A stretch of 64,000 nucleotides of DNA from Ovis canadensis (GCF_042477335.2 NC_091245.1:229461501-229525500); one strand, 5' to 3'. Positions 1 to 11,494 are shown, counted from the first letter of the stretch. Made by a program: numbers and translations. Notes: a model not told the origin generated them from the sequence alone.

Positions 1-343
1 TTAAACTATGTGGACCTTTTTCTTATTTGGCTTATAAATTATTTACTATAAATACCCTGTTTTGTTTTTTTTTTTAATCTTTCAACTTTGTGCTTTTTAT
101 TATGTTACTGTTTTTTGTGTTTTTTTTTGGTTTTCAACCTTGTTCAAGAATTTTTTGACATTTTTATTTGATCAAAATTTCCTTTATGAGTTCTGGGTTG
201 TTTCCTTACGTGGGATAACTGAAAGTTCTTACCCACTTCAAAAGTATTAGAATGTTCACTCATATTTTGTTTTAACGCTCTTACCAGTTTATTTCTCTCC
301 CATTTAGAATCTTTAACTCATCTGGAGTGGTTTTGGTATAAGG

Positions 344-371
<28 letters not shown>
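344..371. repeat. (TA)n microsatellite
   Basis: An uninterrupted alternating AT run of about 28 bp. Confidence 0.95.
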
Positions 372-374
<3 letters not shown>

Positions 375-1234
375 TACCTTCCTGTTTTTCACATTCTGTT
401 CTGCGTTTTAAACTTGACTGAGGAAAATGAAGCTACATTGAGCATCCTGAATCGTGGCAGGAAGTGAGATGTGGTGCATAGTTTTCAGTTTACTAATGTG
501 TCTTGGGTATTTGTGAGCAGAATCGGAGGTTCAAAGGGGGAAAGAGTGGATTGGGGAGAAGTTGACAGTCTCATGTCTGGGTTACCTTATATGTACGTGT
601 GTGAAAAAGGATTAAAGAGAGGTTACAAGCAAAGTGTCTTTTAGAAGTTTAGTGTCTGTTAGCAGTTTCACTGCTTTTAGTGACCCTGAGTTCTTTATCA
701 GGGCAAGTGGAACTGGGGTAGGATGACATGAGACACCAGCTGACGTGAGGACTTAGAGGCTTTGTGTCTTGAATACCGAGTGGCCTTCATGATGAATCCA
801 TGAACTTTCTGAATTCTGTGAACTGGTAGGGTTTTCTTTAACTACTTTTTCAGCATATGTTTCACTTTAGAAAGAAATTAGAATAGGGAAGGGGGTTCCC
901 TTTCCATCTCTGACCTCTGATCCCCTGACCCATAAGTAAATGCTTGTTACGCTTCTTATATATCTTACAGAAATTCCAAGCATTGTTTTGACTGCTACTT
1001 GCTATCAAATGCTCAGTTATTGACATTGAAGGTCTTTCACTCAGAAGAGAAAAATCAAGAAAGAAGGTAAGAAATAGAAATCTGTTTATGGCTTTGAAAC
1101 ATACATTTCTTCAAGTTAAGAAGAATTCATCAAGATAATTTCTTTAGAACAATCCCTTTCAACAATAAAAATCAATTTAATGAACATAAACAGGAAGAAA
1201 CAGATGCCAAGGGTGGGATATGGCTCATGATGAC

Positions 1235-1430
1235 AGCCTCTGTTTGTTGTGTACCTGACACTGGCCAGATGCTTTGCACACACTGTCACTAATTCACACC
1301 ATATTGACATCTTCAGTGCAGAGATGAAGAAACTGGGGCTTCTAGAGAGAAATAACATGCCCCAAGCTTGCCCTGGTTGGTAAAGAATAGAGCTGGGTTT
1401 GGACTCTAGTCTTCACCTTTGGAGCCACCT
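1235..1430 (-). mobile_element. MIR SINE, antisense
   Basis: Order of MIR landmarks read in reverse: the ACCTGACACTGGCCAGATGC block, GATGAAGAAACTGGGGC, then the promoter side near TGGACTCTAGTC. Strongly diverged, as expected for an ancient mammalian element. Confidence 0.75.
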
Positions 1431-2003
1431 GTGTTGTGGGTAACCTACAGTCTGTTCCAGCCAGTCCTGAAAGACCTTCCCCCCACTCTTGGATTAGACC
1501 ATTCCTTTTCTTTTTTCTGCTATTTTGTTCATAGGCCCATAAGGAATAGATGTATAACACAGACACAATTTCACATTTGTGAACTATGGCTTGTAGAAGG
1601 CATATAGGATAACTTTTATAATAATATTTGCTGTTTTGAATTTTTCCCATTATTGAAGAGTATCTGGGCCTCCATTACTGTGTGTGCATTACTCAGGATC
1701 CTTCTATTTGTCTGTAATTTGTTATAATGTGTTGATTCATTAGAATGAGATGTAAAATTGCCATTTGATAACTGTTGTGATTAATGTACAGGCATCTGGC
1801 TGAGATTAGATGGTGCTTGCCCCCTAGGGTTATGCTGTGTCTAGTGGGCAGGTGAGGGAAAAGAGCAAGAAGATATTAATTTCTTCTATAATTCTCACTC
1901 ACGGTCTGTTCTGTTTCAGGTTTCTCTGGGAACTGGCTGGGTAAGACTATTAATGGGGAGAAGGAAGGATGGGGGTGGGATGGGCAGACCTATATTTTAT
2001 CCT

Positions 2004-2690
2004 TCAGTTCAGTTCAGTCGCTCAGTTGTGTACGACTCTGCGACCCCATGAATCTCAGCACACCAGGCCTCCTGTCCATCACCAGCTCTTGCAGTTCACT
2101 CAGACTCACATCTGTCGAGTCAGTGATGCCATCCAGCCATCTCATCCTCGGTCGTCCCCTTCTCCTCTTGCCCCCAATCCCTCCTAGCATCAGAGTCTTT
2201 TCCAATGAGTCAACTCTTCACATGAGGTGGCCAAAGTACTGGAGTTTCAGCTTCAGCATCATTCCTTCCAAAGAAATCCCAGGGCTGATCTCCTTCAGAA
2301 TGGATTGGTTGGATCTCCTTGCAGTCCAAGGGACTCTCAAGAGTCTTCTCCAACACCACAGTTCAAAAGCATTAATTCTTCAGCCTTCAGCCTTCTTCAC
2401 AGTCTAACTCTCACATCCATACATGACCACAGGAAAAACCATAGCCTTGATTAGATGGACCTTAGTCGGCAAAGTAATGTCTCTGCTTTTGAATATGCTA
2501 TCTAGGTTGGTCATAACTTTTCTTCCAAGGAGTAAGCATCTTTTAATTTCATTGCTGCAGTCAGCATCTGCAGTGATTTTGGAGCCCCAAAAAATAAAGT
2601 CTGACACTGTTTCCACTGTCTCCCCATCTATTTCCCATGAAGTGATGGGACCAGATGCCATGATCTTCGTTTTCTGAATGTTGAGCTTTA
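2004..2690 (-). mobile_element. BovB LINE fragment (3' end), antisense
   Basis: Begins on + with the TTCAGTTCAGTTCAGTCGCTCAG signature of the BovB 3' end and runs in reverse through the C-terminal part of the BovB ORF2 to the words encoding NIQK. Well preserved, but interrupted by stops on the minus strand. Confidence 0.95.
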
Positions 2691-2762
2691 AACAGAAATG
2701 TCATATCAAACAAGTCATTGTTCATTGCACTTCTACTGTAGGTCTGTCTCTGTCTTGTACTT

Positions 2763-3455
2763 TGTTGTTGTTCAGTAGTTAAGTCATATCTGATTCTTTG
2801 CTCATATGGACTGCAGCACACCAGGCTCCTTTCTCTTCCTTCATTATCTTCCCGACTTTGCTCAAATTCATGTCCATTGAGTCTGTGATGCTATCTAACC
2901 ATCTCATCCTCTGCCGCCCTCTTTCCTTTTGCCTTCAAATTTTCTCAGCATCAGGGTCTTTTCCAATGAATCAGCTCTTCACATCAGGTGGCCCAAGTAT
3001 TGGAGCTTCAGCTTCAGCATCAGTCCTTCCAATGAATATTCAGGTTTGATTTCCTTTGAGATTGATTGGCCTGATCTCCTTGCAGTCCAGGGAACTCTGA
3101 AGAGTCTTCTCCAGCCCCCATAATTTGAAAGCATCAATTCTTCAGCACTCAGCTTTTTTTATGGGCCAAATCTTATATCTGTACATGACTGCTGGAAAAA
3201 CCATAGCTTTGACTATACAGACCTTTGTTGGCAAAGTAGTGTCTCTACTTTTTAATATGGTGTCTAGGTTTGTTATAGTTTTCCCTCCAAGGAGCAAGCG
3301 TTTTTTTATTTCATGGCTTCAGTCACCATCCACAGTGATTTTGGACCCCAAGAAAATAAAATCTGTCACTGCTTCTGCTTTTTCCCCTTCTATTTACTGT
3401 GAAGTGATGGGACCAGTTGCCACGATCTTAGTTTTTTTTCATGTTGAGTTTTAAG
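2763..3455 (-). mobile_element. Older BovB fragment, antisense
   Basis: Covers the same BovB segment as the copy just to its left, in the same orientation, but is clearly more diverged and begins with the TGTTGTTGTTCAGT variant of the 3' end. About 70 bp of other DNA separates the two copies. Confidence 0.9.
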
Positions 3456-3726
3456 CAACTGTTTTGACGCTTGTCAAAAACATTCTTTGCCAATAAGGTC
3501 ATAGGATATAAGTGGAAAGGCAAGACACATAAACAAACATGAAACCAAACTAGAGAGTTTGCCAAAGCATTCCACTGTACTGTGTGACTTACAATATAAA
3601 AAACATTAGAGATAGGAAAGATTATTGGCCATAAGTAGTCAGGGCAGCTAAGATATGGCCAGATGGAAAGGAGAAGGAGTCTTGAGATCTTGTCATTTTT
3701 ATGTGTATTAAGAGACTAAAGAGGGG

Positions 3727-4045
3727 CTTCCCTGATAGCTCAGTTGATAAAGAATCTGCCTGCAATGCAGGAGATCCCGGTTTGATTCCTGGGTCAGGAA
3801 GATCCTCTGGAGAAGGGATAGGCTGCCCACTCCAGTATTCTTCGGCTTCCCTCGTGGCTCAGCTGGTAAAGAATCTGGCTGCAATGCTAGAGACCTGGGT
3901 TCAATCCCTGGGTTGGGAAGATCCTCTGGAGAAGGGAAAGGCTACCCACTCCAGTATTCTGGCCTGGAGAACTCCATGGGCTGTATAGTCCGTAGAGTCG
4001 CAAAGAGTCAGACACGACTGAGCAACTTGCTCTTTCACTTTCAAC
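3727..4045 (+). mobile_element. Bov-tA SINE with a duplicated tRNA-like head
   Basis: Two copies of the tRNA-derived promoter unit (GGCTTCCCT..GCTCAG..TAAAGAATCTG) lie head to tail, at 3727-3842 and 3843-3950, followed by one Bov-A body ending in GACACGACTGAGCAACTT and a CTTTCACTTTCA tail. Confidence 0.9.
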
Positions 4046-4958
4046 AGACAGAACTGTGTCCAAAGACCTAAGATAAACCCAAGGGTAGAGCCCTTGGTAA
4101 ACCAGTCTTTCTAAGTAATGACATTAATGTATGCCCTCCACAGCAAATTCTGGGTTCCCAGGAGTCCTTCCCCCAGATAATTGCAGGTGAAAGGTCATCA
4201 TCAAGAAGCTTCCTCAGCCTGCCCTTGGTGTTAGTTGATCTGTCTTAGTCTAAAGTCCCTTGGCACTTGACGTAAACAGTTTGTACTGCATTACTGTGAC
4301 CTGTTGTCTTGGAATCTGTTCTCCCATTCCTTCTTCCTTTGGCCTCCTTAGTGCCTGGTGCAGCCTGTGGATGTAGAAGGTCTAATAACAGTCATGAATG
4401 CCTTTGGACTGAGGCCCATGATCTTGGCACCAGGAAAGCCCTGTGGGGTCCCGAACTGTAAACCAACTTCATCCTTGAGATCCAAAACAGAGCTGAGCTT
4501 GAGACTGTGAATGCACCATGTCTCCTAGCTCTGTTTTCTTGTCTCAGATGGAATTTCTGTGTTAACGCAAGAGTTCTAGGAGATTCCATCCCATCCTATG
4601 CAGGATTTCTGAACAGATTAGAATGGAAAACACATGAAAACTCATACTACAGACAGACCTTTAAGCACTTGCTGTCCACACTGATCATTGAGTTCAGCAA
4701 GTGAGTCAGAAAGGGGCTGGGGTGGTATTTGAGGCAAGAAAAAGCTATTTTATAGTCTTGTGCATTAAAAAACTCCAGAGATGGTTATTCTGTTTATGTT
4801 TAGAAGACCCGCCTTTCAGGGGAAGTATCTCCACTTTTATCTCATCCCATATCAAGCAGGTCACCAAGAACAATTGTAGCCCTTTTCTTACTCTAGATTT
4901 GCTAGAATCACATCAGATCCCACAGCTGAGAAAGACCCTTGGTCTATTTGGACATGTC

Positions 4959-5026
4959 GCTGATAATATCTCTTCACATTAATGGTTTTGTTGCTGATAA
5001 TATTTCTTTGCAGTAATGATTTTATC
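4959..5026. repeat. 34-bp imperfect tandem duplication
   Basis: Two adjacent 34-bp units, 4959-4992 and 4993-5026, both begin GCTGATAATAT and differ at several positions. Confidence 0.75.
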
Positions 5027-5357
5027 CTGGATATCCAGAGGGACAGAAAGAGATGAGTAATGGGGGAGTGGAGTTACAAAATAAATCTACAGTAAAAATA
5101 AAACAAATTACTTCTCTACTATTATGAAAAAGAAGTAAAGAATTATTTCAACAGTTATTTATGTCAAGCAGGAAGTATTAATTTTCCCCAAATAATTAAG
5201 AATATGTTTTTATCATTGGTCTTGATATAAAATGCTGAAATATACTTTTGGTTGTGGGTATCCTTTTGCTTATAGTTAAATGAAGTTAAGTAGACTCAGG
5301 TCAGGGTATTTGATTTTGCTTTGATACATTTGTTTTCCCGGTTCTTTTTCTTTTAAG

Positions 5358-6310
5358 GAGGTGATCAGTATCATTTGGAAATGTGTTTCGGGTGATGGCA
5401 TACTAAGCAGGTCTTTTTTTTTTTTTTTTGTCATCCTTTTTTTTTTTTTTTTAAATTTTAAAATCTTTAATTCTTACATGCATTCCCAAACATGACCCCC
5501 CCTCCCACCTCCCTCCCCACAACATCTCTCTGGGTCATCCCCATGTACCAGCCCCAAGCATGCTGCACCCTACGTCAGACATGGACTGGCGATTCAATTC
5601 TTACATGATAGTATACATGTTAGAATTCCCATTCTCCCAAATCATCCCACCCTCTCCCTCTCCCTCTGAGACCAAAAGTCCGTTATACCCATCTGTGTCT
5701 TTTTTCCTGACTTGCATACAGGGTCGTCATTGCCATCTTCCTAAATTCCATATGTATGTGTTAGTATACTGTATTGGTGTTTTTCTTTCTGGCTTACTTC
5801 ACTCTGTATAATTGGCTCCAGTTTCATCCATCTCATCAGAACTGATTCAAATGAATTCTTTTTAACGGCTGAGTAATACTCCATTGTGTATATGTACCAC
5901 AGCTTTCTTATCCATTCATCTGCTGATGGACATCTAGGTTGTTTCCATGTCCTGGCTATTATAAACAGTGCTGCGATGAACATTGGGGTACATGTGTCTC
6001 TTTCAATTCTGGTTTCCTCGGTGTGTATGCCCAGAAGTGGGATTGCTGGGTCATAAGGGAGTTCTATTTGCAATTTTTTAAGGAATCTCCACACTGTTCT
6101 CCATAGTGGCTGTACTAGTTTGCATTCCCACCAACAGTGTAGGAGGGTTCCCTTTTCTCCACACCCTCTCCAGCATTTATTGCTTGCAGATTTTTGGATC
6201 GCAGCCATTCTGACTGGTGTGAAGTGGTACCTCATTGTGGTTTTGATTTTAAGCAGGTCTTTGATAAATCTTCCAGAACCCGAGGCTTGCATGCTTCTGA
6301 GCTGCTGTGA
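5358..6310 (+). other. B3GALNT1: Probable 5'UTR part of the B3GALNT1 coding exon, split by an L1
   Basis: A pyrimidine-rich tract ending in AAG at 5355-5357 is a good splice acceptor, and the sequence after it leads to the start codon with no obvious donor. I infer that the coding exon begins near 5358. An antisense L1 of about 833 bp now lies between 5417 and 6249. Without it the exonic leader would be roughly 105-110 nt. A second candidate acceptor, AG at 6255-6256, would give a leader of only 54 nt and skip the L1. An upstream ATG at 6291 opens a 12-codon ORF ending at 6329, out of frame with and overlapping the main start. No transcript evidence is available here. Confidence 0.5.
5417..6249 (-). 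mobile_element. Recent 5'-truncated L1 (ruminant L1 3' end), antisense
   Basis: Read on the minus strand this is the end of L1 ORF2 (stop at about 5741) followed by its 3'UTR and a poly(A) tail, seen on + as two 16-T runs near 5414-5452. The ORF2 C-terminal frame is open from the truncation point, with the cysteine-rich [18 protein letters not shown] block and the IYTMEYYSAVKKN motif that are typical of L1. The element is flanked by the perfect 13-bp duplication TAAGCAGGTCTTT at 5404-5416 and 6250-6262. An intact frame, long A-tail and unmutated duplication indicate a young insertion. It lacks most of ORF2 and all of ORF1, so it cannot move itself. Confidence 0.95.
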
Positions 6311-7306
6311 ATGGCCCCGGCACTCCTGACCACGCTTCCAGCTAGGATGTCACTCAGATCCCTGAAATGGAGCCTTCTGCTGTTGTCGCTGCTGAGTTTC
6401 CTGGTGATGTGGTACCTCAGTCTGCCGCACTACAATGTGATAGAACGTGTGAACTGGATGTACTTCTATGAGTATGAGCCCATTTACAGACAAGACTTCC
6501 GCTTCACACTTCGAGAGCATTCAAATTGCTCTCATCAAAACCCATTTCTTGTCATCCTGGTGACCTCACACCCCTCAGATGTGAAAGCCAGGCAGGCCAT
6601 TAGAGTTACTTGGGGTGAAAAGAAGTCTTGGTGGGGATATGAAGTTCTTACATTTTTCTTATTAGGCCAACAGGCTGAAAAGGAAGACAAAATGTTAGCA
6701 TTATCCTTAGAGGATGAACACCTCCTTTATGGGGACATAATACGACAGGATTTTTTAGATACATACAATAATCTGACCTTGAAAACCATTATGGCATTTA
6801 GGTGGGTAACTGAGTTTTGCCCCAACGCCAGGTATATCATGAAGACAGACACTGATGTTTTCGTCAATACTGGCAATTTAGTGAAGTATCTTTTAAATTT
6901 AAACCACTCAGAGAAGTTTTTCACAGGTTATCCTCTAATTGATAATTATTCTTATCGAGGATTTTACCAAAAAACCCATATTTCATACCAGGAATATCCC
7001 TTCAAGGTGTTCCCGCCTTACTGCAGTGGGTTGGGTTATATAATGTCCAGAGATTTGGTGCCGAGAATCTATGAAATGATGAGTCACGTAAAACCCATCA
7101 AGTTTGAAGATGTATATGTTGGGATCTGTTTGAATTTATTAAAAGTGGACATTCATATTCCAGAAGACACCAACCTTTTCTTTTTATATAGGATCCATTT
7201 GGATGTCTGTCAGCTCAGACGTGTGATTGCAGCCCATGGCTTTTCTTCCAAGGAAATCATCACATTTTGGCAGGTTATGCTAAGGAACACCACATGTCAT
7301 TATTAA
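6311..7306 (+). CDS. B3GALNT1: Beta-1,3-N-acetylgalactosaminyltransferase 1 (globoside synthase), complete
   Basis: This 331-codon ORF in one exon has the family's usual length and reads as B3GALNT1. The enzyme adds GalNAc in beta-1,3 linkage to globotriaosylceramide to make globoside (P antigen) in the Golgi. It is a type II membrane protein: a short cytosolic N-terminus, a hydrophobic anchor at about residues 21-38, then the lumenal GT31 domain. Seen directly: a [19 protein letters not shown] block at about 84-102, the metal/UDP-binding DTD (DxD) at 180-182 inside KTDTDVF, the family EDVYVG motif at 266-271, and five N-glycosylation sequons (N72, N154, N198, N212, N326). No frameshift or internal stop. 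The first ATG gives the expected length although T is at -3; a second in-frame ATG at codon 13 has A at -3 and could also be used. Its 5' leader holds a recent L1 insertion. Confidence 0.97.
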   Translation: MAPALLTTLPARMSLRSLKWSLLLLSLLSFLVMWYLSLPHYNVIERVNWMYFYEYEPIYRQDFRFTLREHSNCSHQNPFLVILVTSHPSDVKARQAIRVTWGEKKSWWGYEVLTFFLLGQQAEKEDKMLALSLEDEHLLYGDIIRQDFLDTYNNLTLKTIMAFRWVTEFCPNARYIMKTDTDVFVNTGNLVKYLLNLNHSEKFFTGYPLIDNYSYRGFYQKTHISYQEYPFKVFPPYCSGLGYIMSRDLVPRIYEMMSHVKPIKFEDVYVGICLNLLKVDIHIPEDTNLFFLYRIHLDVCQLRRVIAAHGFSSKEIITFWQVMLRNTTCHY

Positions 7307-7950
7307 TTTGACATTCTACCCAAAGCCTAGAGAAGGGAGGATACTTTATGGAAAGTGTTATTGTTAGGCTATGAAATCGCCAATGAAAAACCCATGAGAA
7401 GGTCACTGTGTGGCTCAAAGCTGAAGCTCGTATAGAGCCTATAGACTGGAGACTGGAGGGTTACACTTGGCCTGTGGTTTATTATGACAACAATCAAGTC
7501 AAGCCTTTTAAAGGTGATATTCAGAGGAATTAAAATCTTATAGGAATGGGAGGGTTTTTTTTTAAATAAAACTAATAGGACCAAACAGTTTGAACATGTC
7601 ATTCTGTAGTCTAGAGCTTCTTAAATGGGTTTTCATTGAATTATAAGCTCATTTATCCATAACAACAAAACAGTGTGGAGCATTATTCATTGAGGCATCT
7701 AGTCAGTTCAGGGTTTTGTGTATATCTTACATGGATTACTAGTTTCTTTAAATATACAGTTCTGTGTAAAAGAAACTGAAGTTATTTCTGAACAAAGTTT
7801 AATCTGTTTTTGGTCATTTGGAAGATATTTCAAGATGTTGCAGTATTAAAGAGTTATTATTTAATAATACTTAGAGTTTTACACTTTATGGATGTTTGAA
7901 TGTTTTGGTTGTTTCAATACTGCATAAACAGAATAAACTTTTTTTCCAGT
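7307..7950 (+). other. B3GALNT1: B3GALNT1 3'UTR (probable extent)
   Basis: Sequence after the stop codon is AT-rich and free of recognisable repeats. Canonical AATAAA hexamers occur at 7565-7570 and 7932-7937; further A-rich hexamers follow near 8357 and 8802. The second is followed by a T-rich stretch, so I take it as the likeliest end, but a longer 3'UTR is possible. Confidence 0.5.
7932..7937 (+). terminator. Candidate poly(A) signal AATAAA of B3GALNT1
   Basis: This AATAAA hexamer lies about 625 nt after the stop codon and is followed at once by a run of T, as expected for a downstream U-rich element. Use of this site is inferred, not shown. Confidence 0.45.
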
Positions 7951-9199
7951 TACTTCAGTGATGAATTTATGATGAATAGCTCCATTAATGTGTAGTCATT
8001 ATTGTATATCAATAATCTCTTGGACTTTGATAAATATTTCATCGTGGTAATATAGAGAAGAATTAAAGCAAGAAGATCAAAATTACTGTCTTGTTTTTAG
8101 AAACATAATCCCTCGTATTTTTAGATGTCACTTCATTTGTCTCATTTTTCTGCCTGGAAATTCGGAGTAATATAGACTGCCAGGTAGCATGTTTCCTTTT
8201 AGAAAGGACTCTGAAGCCCAAAAAGAACGAACGAACATGATGGCCAGAATATCATGGAAAGCAGTATCGTATTTCAGTGCTTGAGTTGAAAAGAGAAGAC
8301 TAATATTTGAGTTGCAGTTAACTGTTCCATGTTTTTTTCATTAACAATCAGTTTGAGAATAAAAAAGAATAAAGAAAAAAAGCACTGTTGCTGTTGTTAC
8401 TAGTTTCACATCAAGAGGAAAGCCCTACTACATGGTCTAAAATCAAGTCTAATTTCCATGTTGGAGAGAAATGCGTTGTTTCATAGAAGTGGTGACATAG
8501 GTCACCTTTGACCTACCAGTTGGTCCAAGAAGAGCACTCCTTGCCCCCATATTCTTGGGGCTGTGCAGTTTCCCATTATGCCTGATATGGGACAAGTAAC
8601 TTTCTCTGGGTTACACTATGGCAAAAGATCAAATCTGTTGGGAGAAAATATGAACTTTAAAGTATATAGTCAGCTCTCAGAACACTCATACATTTGTAAT
8701 TTTCCTGTAAAAAAGCTTAATTTGAATTAGAAGTGTTATAACGTGTGATTCCTTATAACAAGGCTGTTTCCATTTCCCTCATCTCAGACCTGATCCAATC
8801 ACAATAAAAATCATAAAATAAATACTCTGTGGAATCAATCCATGCCTTTGCTAATTCCCACGCATCCGGGAGTCACTTTCTCTAAGACACAGGTGGTGGG
8901 TTGTTTGTTTTTTTTTTGGTAGGATTAGATTTGATTGAATTTGCGTTGTTTATATTCATGTTTGGGAAGCAAACTCAAAGAAGTTTTAAAGAGAACTTGT
9001 GAAATAAAAGATAGTGTCCCTTCACTTGTAAGACTAAAAAAAGAAGTAAAATGTGAATAATTGCCAAGTTTTAGAAGATTTTTCCTTTTCAACTACAGAT
9101 TGTTGCTTAAGAGATCTCTAAAGAATTAAATGATTATGAAAAACATTAAGAGGTCGGGTCATTTTATTTTTTGTCTTTAACTTCATGTTTGTTTCCAAG

Positions 9200-9513
9200 T
9201 AGGTGATGGCATACTAGTACTAGTACTCTAGTAGTACTCTAGTACTAGAGTACTCTACTCTAGTACTCTTGCCTGGAATATCCCATGGAAGGAGGAGCCT
9301 GGTGGGCTGCAGTCTATGGGGTCACTAAGAGTCGGATATGACTGAGCGACTTCACTTTCACTTTTCATTTTCATGCGTTGGAGAAGGAAATGGCAACCCA
9401 CTCCAGTGTTCTTGCCTGGAGAATCCCAGGGACGGCGGAGCCTAGTGGGCTGCTGTCTATGGGGTCGCACAGAGTTGGACACGACTGAAGTGACTTAGCA
9501 GCAGCAGCAGTAT
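9200..9513 (+). mobile_element. Bov-A2 SINE with an expanded AGTACT tract
   Basis: Two Bov-A monomers in tandem, joined by the CTTCACTTTCACTTTTC linker and ending in a GCA-repeat tail (AGCAGCAGCAG). Between the 5' end GTGATGGCA and the normal TAGTACTCTTGCCTGG the element carries about 55 bp of AGTACT/CTAGTACTC repeats at 9211-9269 that the family does not have. Confidence 0.9.
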
Positions 9514-10101
9514 TAATCAGCTGTATTATTAAAATCTTGGCCTCTGATGTTTAACCACATCAGCAGCACTCTTTATTTTAACTGATAACAAAGTTCAGTA
9601 CCGGAGCCTTCTACCATCCACAGCCCTGCCGTCCCCGTGGTCTTACATACTCTGTGTCACTCATTTACTTTGCTTGCTCCGTAAGCATTGAGTCTGGGAC
9701 CCAAGCATGTTAACTTCTGCCAGATTATCCTGCAAGAGCAGATCCCAGAAGTCGTTAACAACCGTGTGTTCTTTTCATCCATACCGCACGCCACTGGTTA
9801 CATTGGCATGCTGCCCTGGTTACTGTGTCTTCTCACCTCAGGGCCGGGTTGAAGGACAGCCCTTGTCTGGAATATGTCATCCTTATCAATGGAGGGGGAA
9901 AAGAGCTGGTGGAAATGCTGGCCTCTATATCCGCTGACTATATCCGCTGACCAAAGCAAATCTCTTGCCAAGGCTAGTGTCACTGGCGGCTAGGGATGGG
10001 GGGATTTAGTCTCCCTGGAAATAGTACAAGTCATGTTTTGGCAGCCAGGAGTATTTTGTTCTTTTACAGGATGGAGAAGGGATAGTTGGGTCCAAAAATC
10101 T

Positions 10102-10306
10102 GCTTCCCTGGTGGCTCAGATGATCAAGAATCGGCCTACAATGGAGGAGACCTGGGTTCAATCCCCGGGTTGGGAAGATCCCTAGGAGGAAGGCATGGCA
10201 ACCCACTCCAGTATTCTTGCCTAGAGAATCCCATGGACAGAGGAGCCTGGCGGGCTATGTCCATGGGGTCCCAAAGAGTCTGACATGACTGAGCGACTAA
10301 GCACTG
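10102..10306 (+). mobile_element. Bov-tA SINE
   Basis: Full-length element from CTTCCCTGGTGGCTCAG to GACTGAGCGACTAAGCAC, with recognisable A- and B-box regions. Confidence 0.92.
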
Positions 10307-11494
10307 CCACACCTAGTGTGTGAGAAGAAGGGGCTCAGGGATCTGGAATCTGAGGCCAGCCCCAGTGGACCAGAGGTTTTCTGGCTCACTTGGAGAGGGT
10401 GCTTTGAGCCCTTCCCTGAGAGGGCTGCCCTTTCACCCTCCTTAATCTACCCCCAGCTCTTGCTTAAGTGATCTTGGTATTATGTTCCAATCAACTCGCC
10501 AGATGAAGAGCAGCCAGAGTTGAGCTATTTATAACAGTATTTCTGACTATGAAGTTAGGGATAAAGCTCTCTTCTCTTGGGGTCTGGTAGGCAGTTATTT
10601 CAGGATATGGAGTGGGAGAGAGAGGCATTGGAAGGGGGCCAGCTTTGAGGCTGGAAGGGTGAATGTAAGAAATGTAGCAGAACCCCATCTTTGGTGTTCT
10701 TTATATCCACTGGGAATTCATCTTAAGCCAACTCTGGATTTTGTGTAAGCCATTAGAACCCTCTCACATTGTCTATCAGTTCCCATGTGTAGTTAATACA
10801 GGACAGATCCTTTAAGAAGTCAAAACAGGTGGCCTGTGGTGATGGCGGTGTTGGTAGGAGACAGAAGCAAGCATGGGAATATGGGCCCTGAGAGGCAAGA
10901 GGCAGTTTGATTGGGTAGTCTCATGGGTCTTATAAAGTCAAAGGAGGGCCCAACAAGAATGGGTACCATAGCTCTGTATTTAAGGTAAATGACAGGCACA
11001 GAACTTGCACTCGGATAGTCTCCCCTCACATCTAACCTTTCTTCCACCTTTGCAAGCCCTTACCCCTCCTTTAGGTTTTCAGTGAATAATTTCTAAAATG
11101 TCTTGTCAACTTAGCCCTTTTCATGCTTTCCTCTCACCTGTGGGAGGAAGGGTGGAGGTCAGTGCTACTTACATTTTACCCTTAAAGGACCCCCTACACA
11201 ACATTTTTTCCAGATTAAAAAATCAAGGTCCCTCATGGTGAATTACATCATTCTCTTAAAAGGTTGCAGCAGCTGCACCAAAGGTTTTAAATCACACTCT
11301 TTCCCTTCTCCCTAACATATATAGAAACCACACACAAACAAGCAGAAGAAAACATCAAACTGGTAATAAGAATTGCCTCTCAACAACTTTGCTACCTTTA
11401 AAGTACCTTTTATCACTTCATTCTCAACAACAAGGATGAATTATTTTTATAACAAATGTTTTAACAATATATTAACAAATTTGTTTTTGTATTG

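Larger units (their letters stand above)
1..5357 (+). other. B3GALNT1 5' intron or upstream DNA, non-coding
   Basis: No exon could be supported here. B3GALNT1 has non-coding 5' exons in other mammals, so this may be intron. It holds a TA microsatellite, a MIR, two BovB fragments and a Bov-tA. 380-1230, 1430-2000 and 4040-4950 show nothing recognisable. Confidence 0.5.

Noticed and set aside
6727-6924. 65-codon minus-strand frame inside B3GALNT1
   Set aside because: Shadow of a strongly conserved coding sequence on the other strand.
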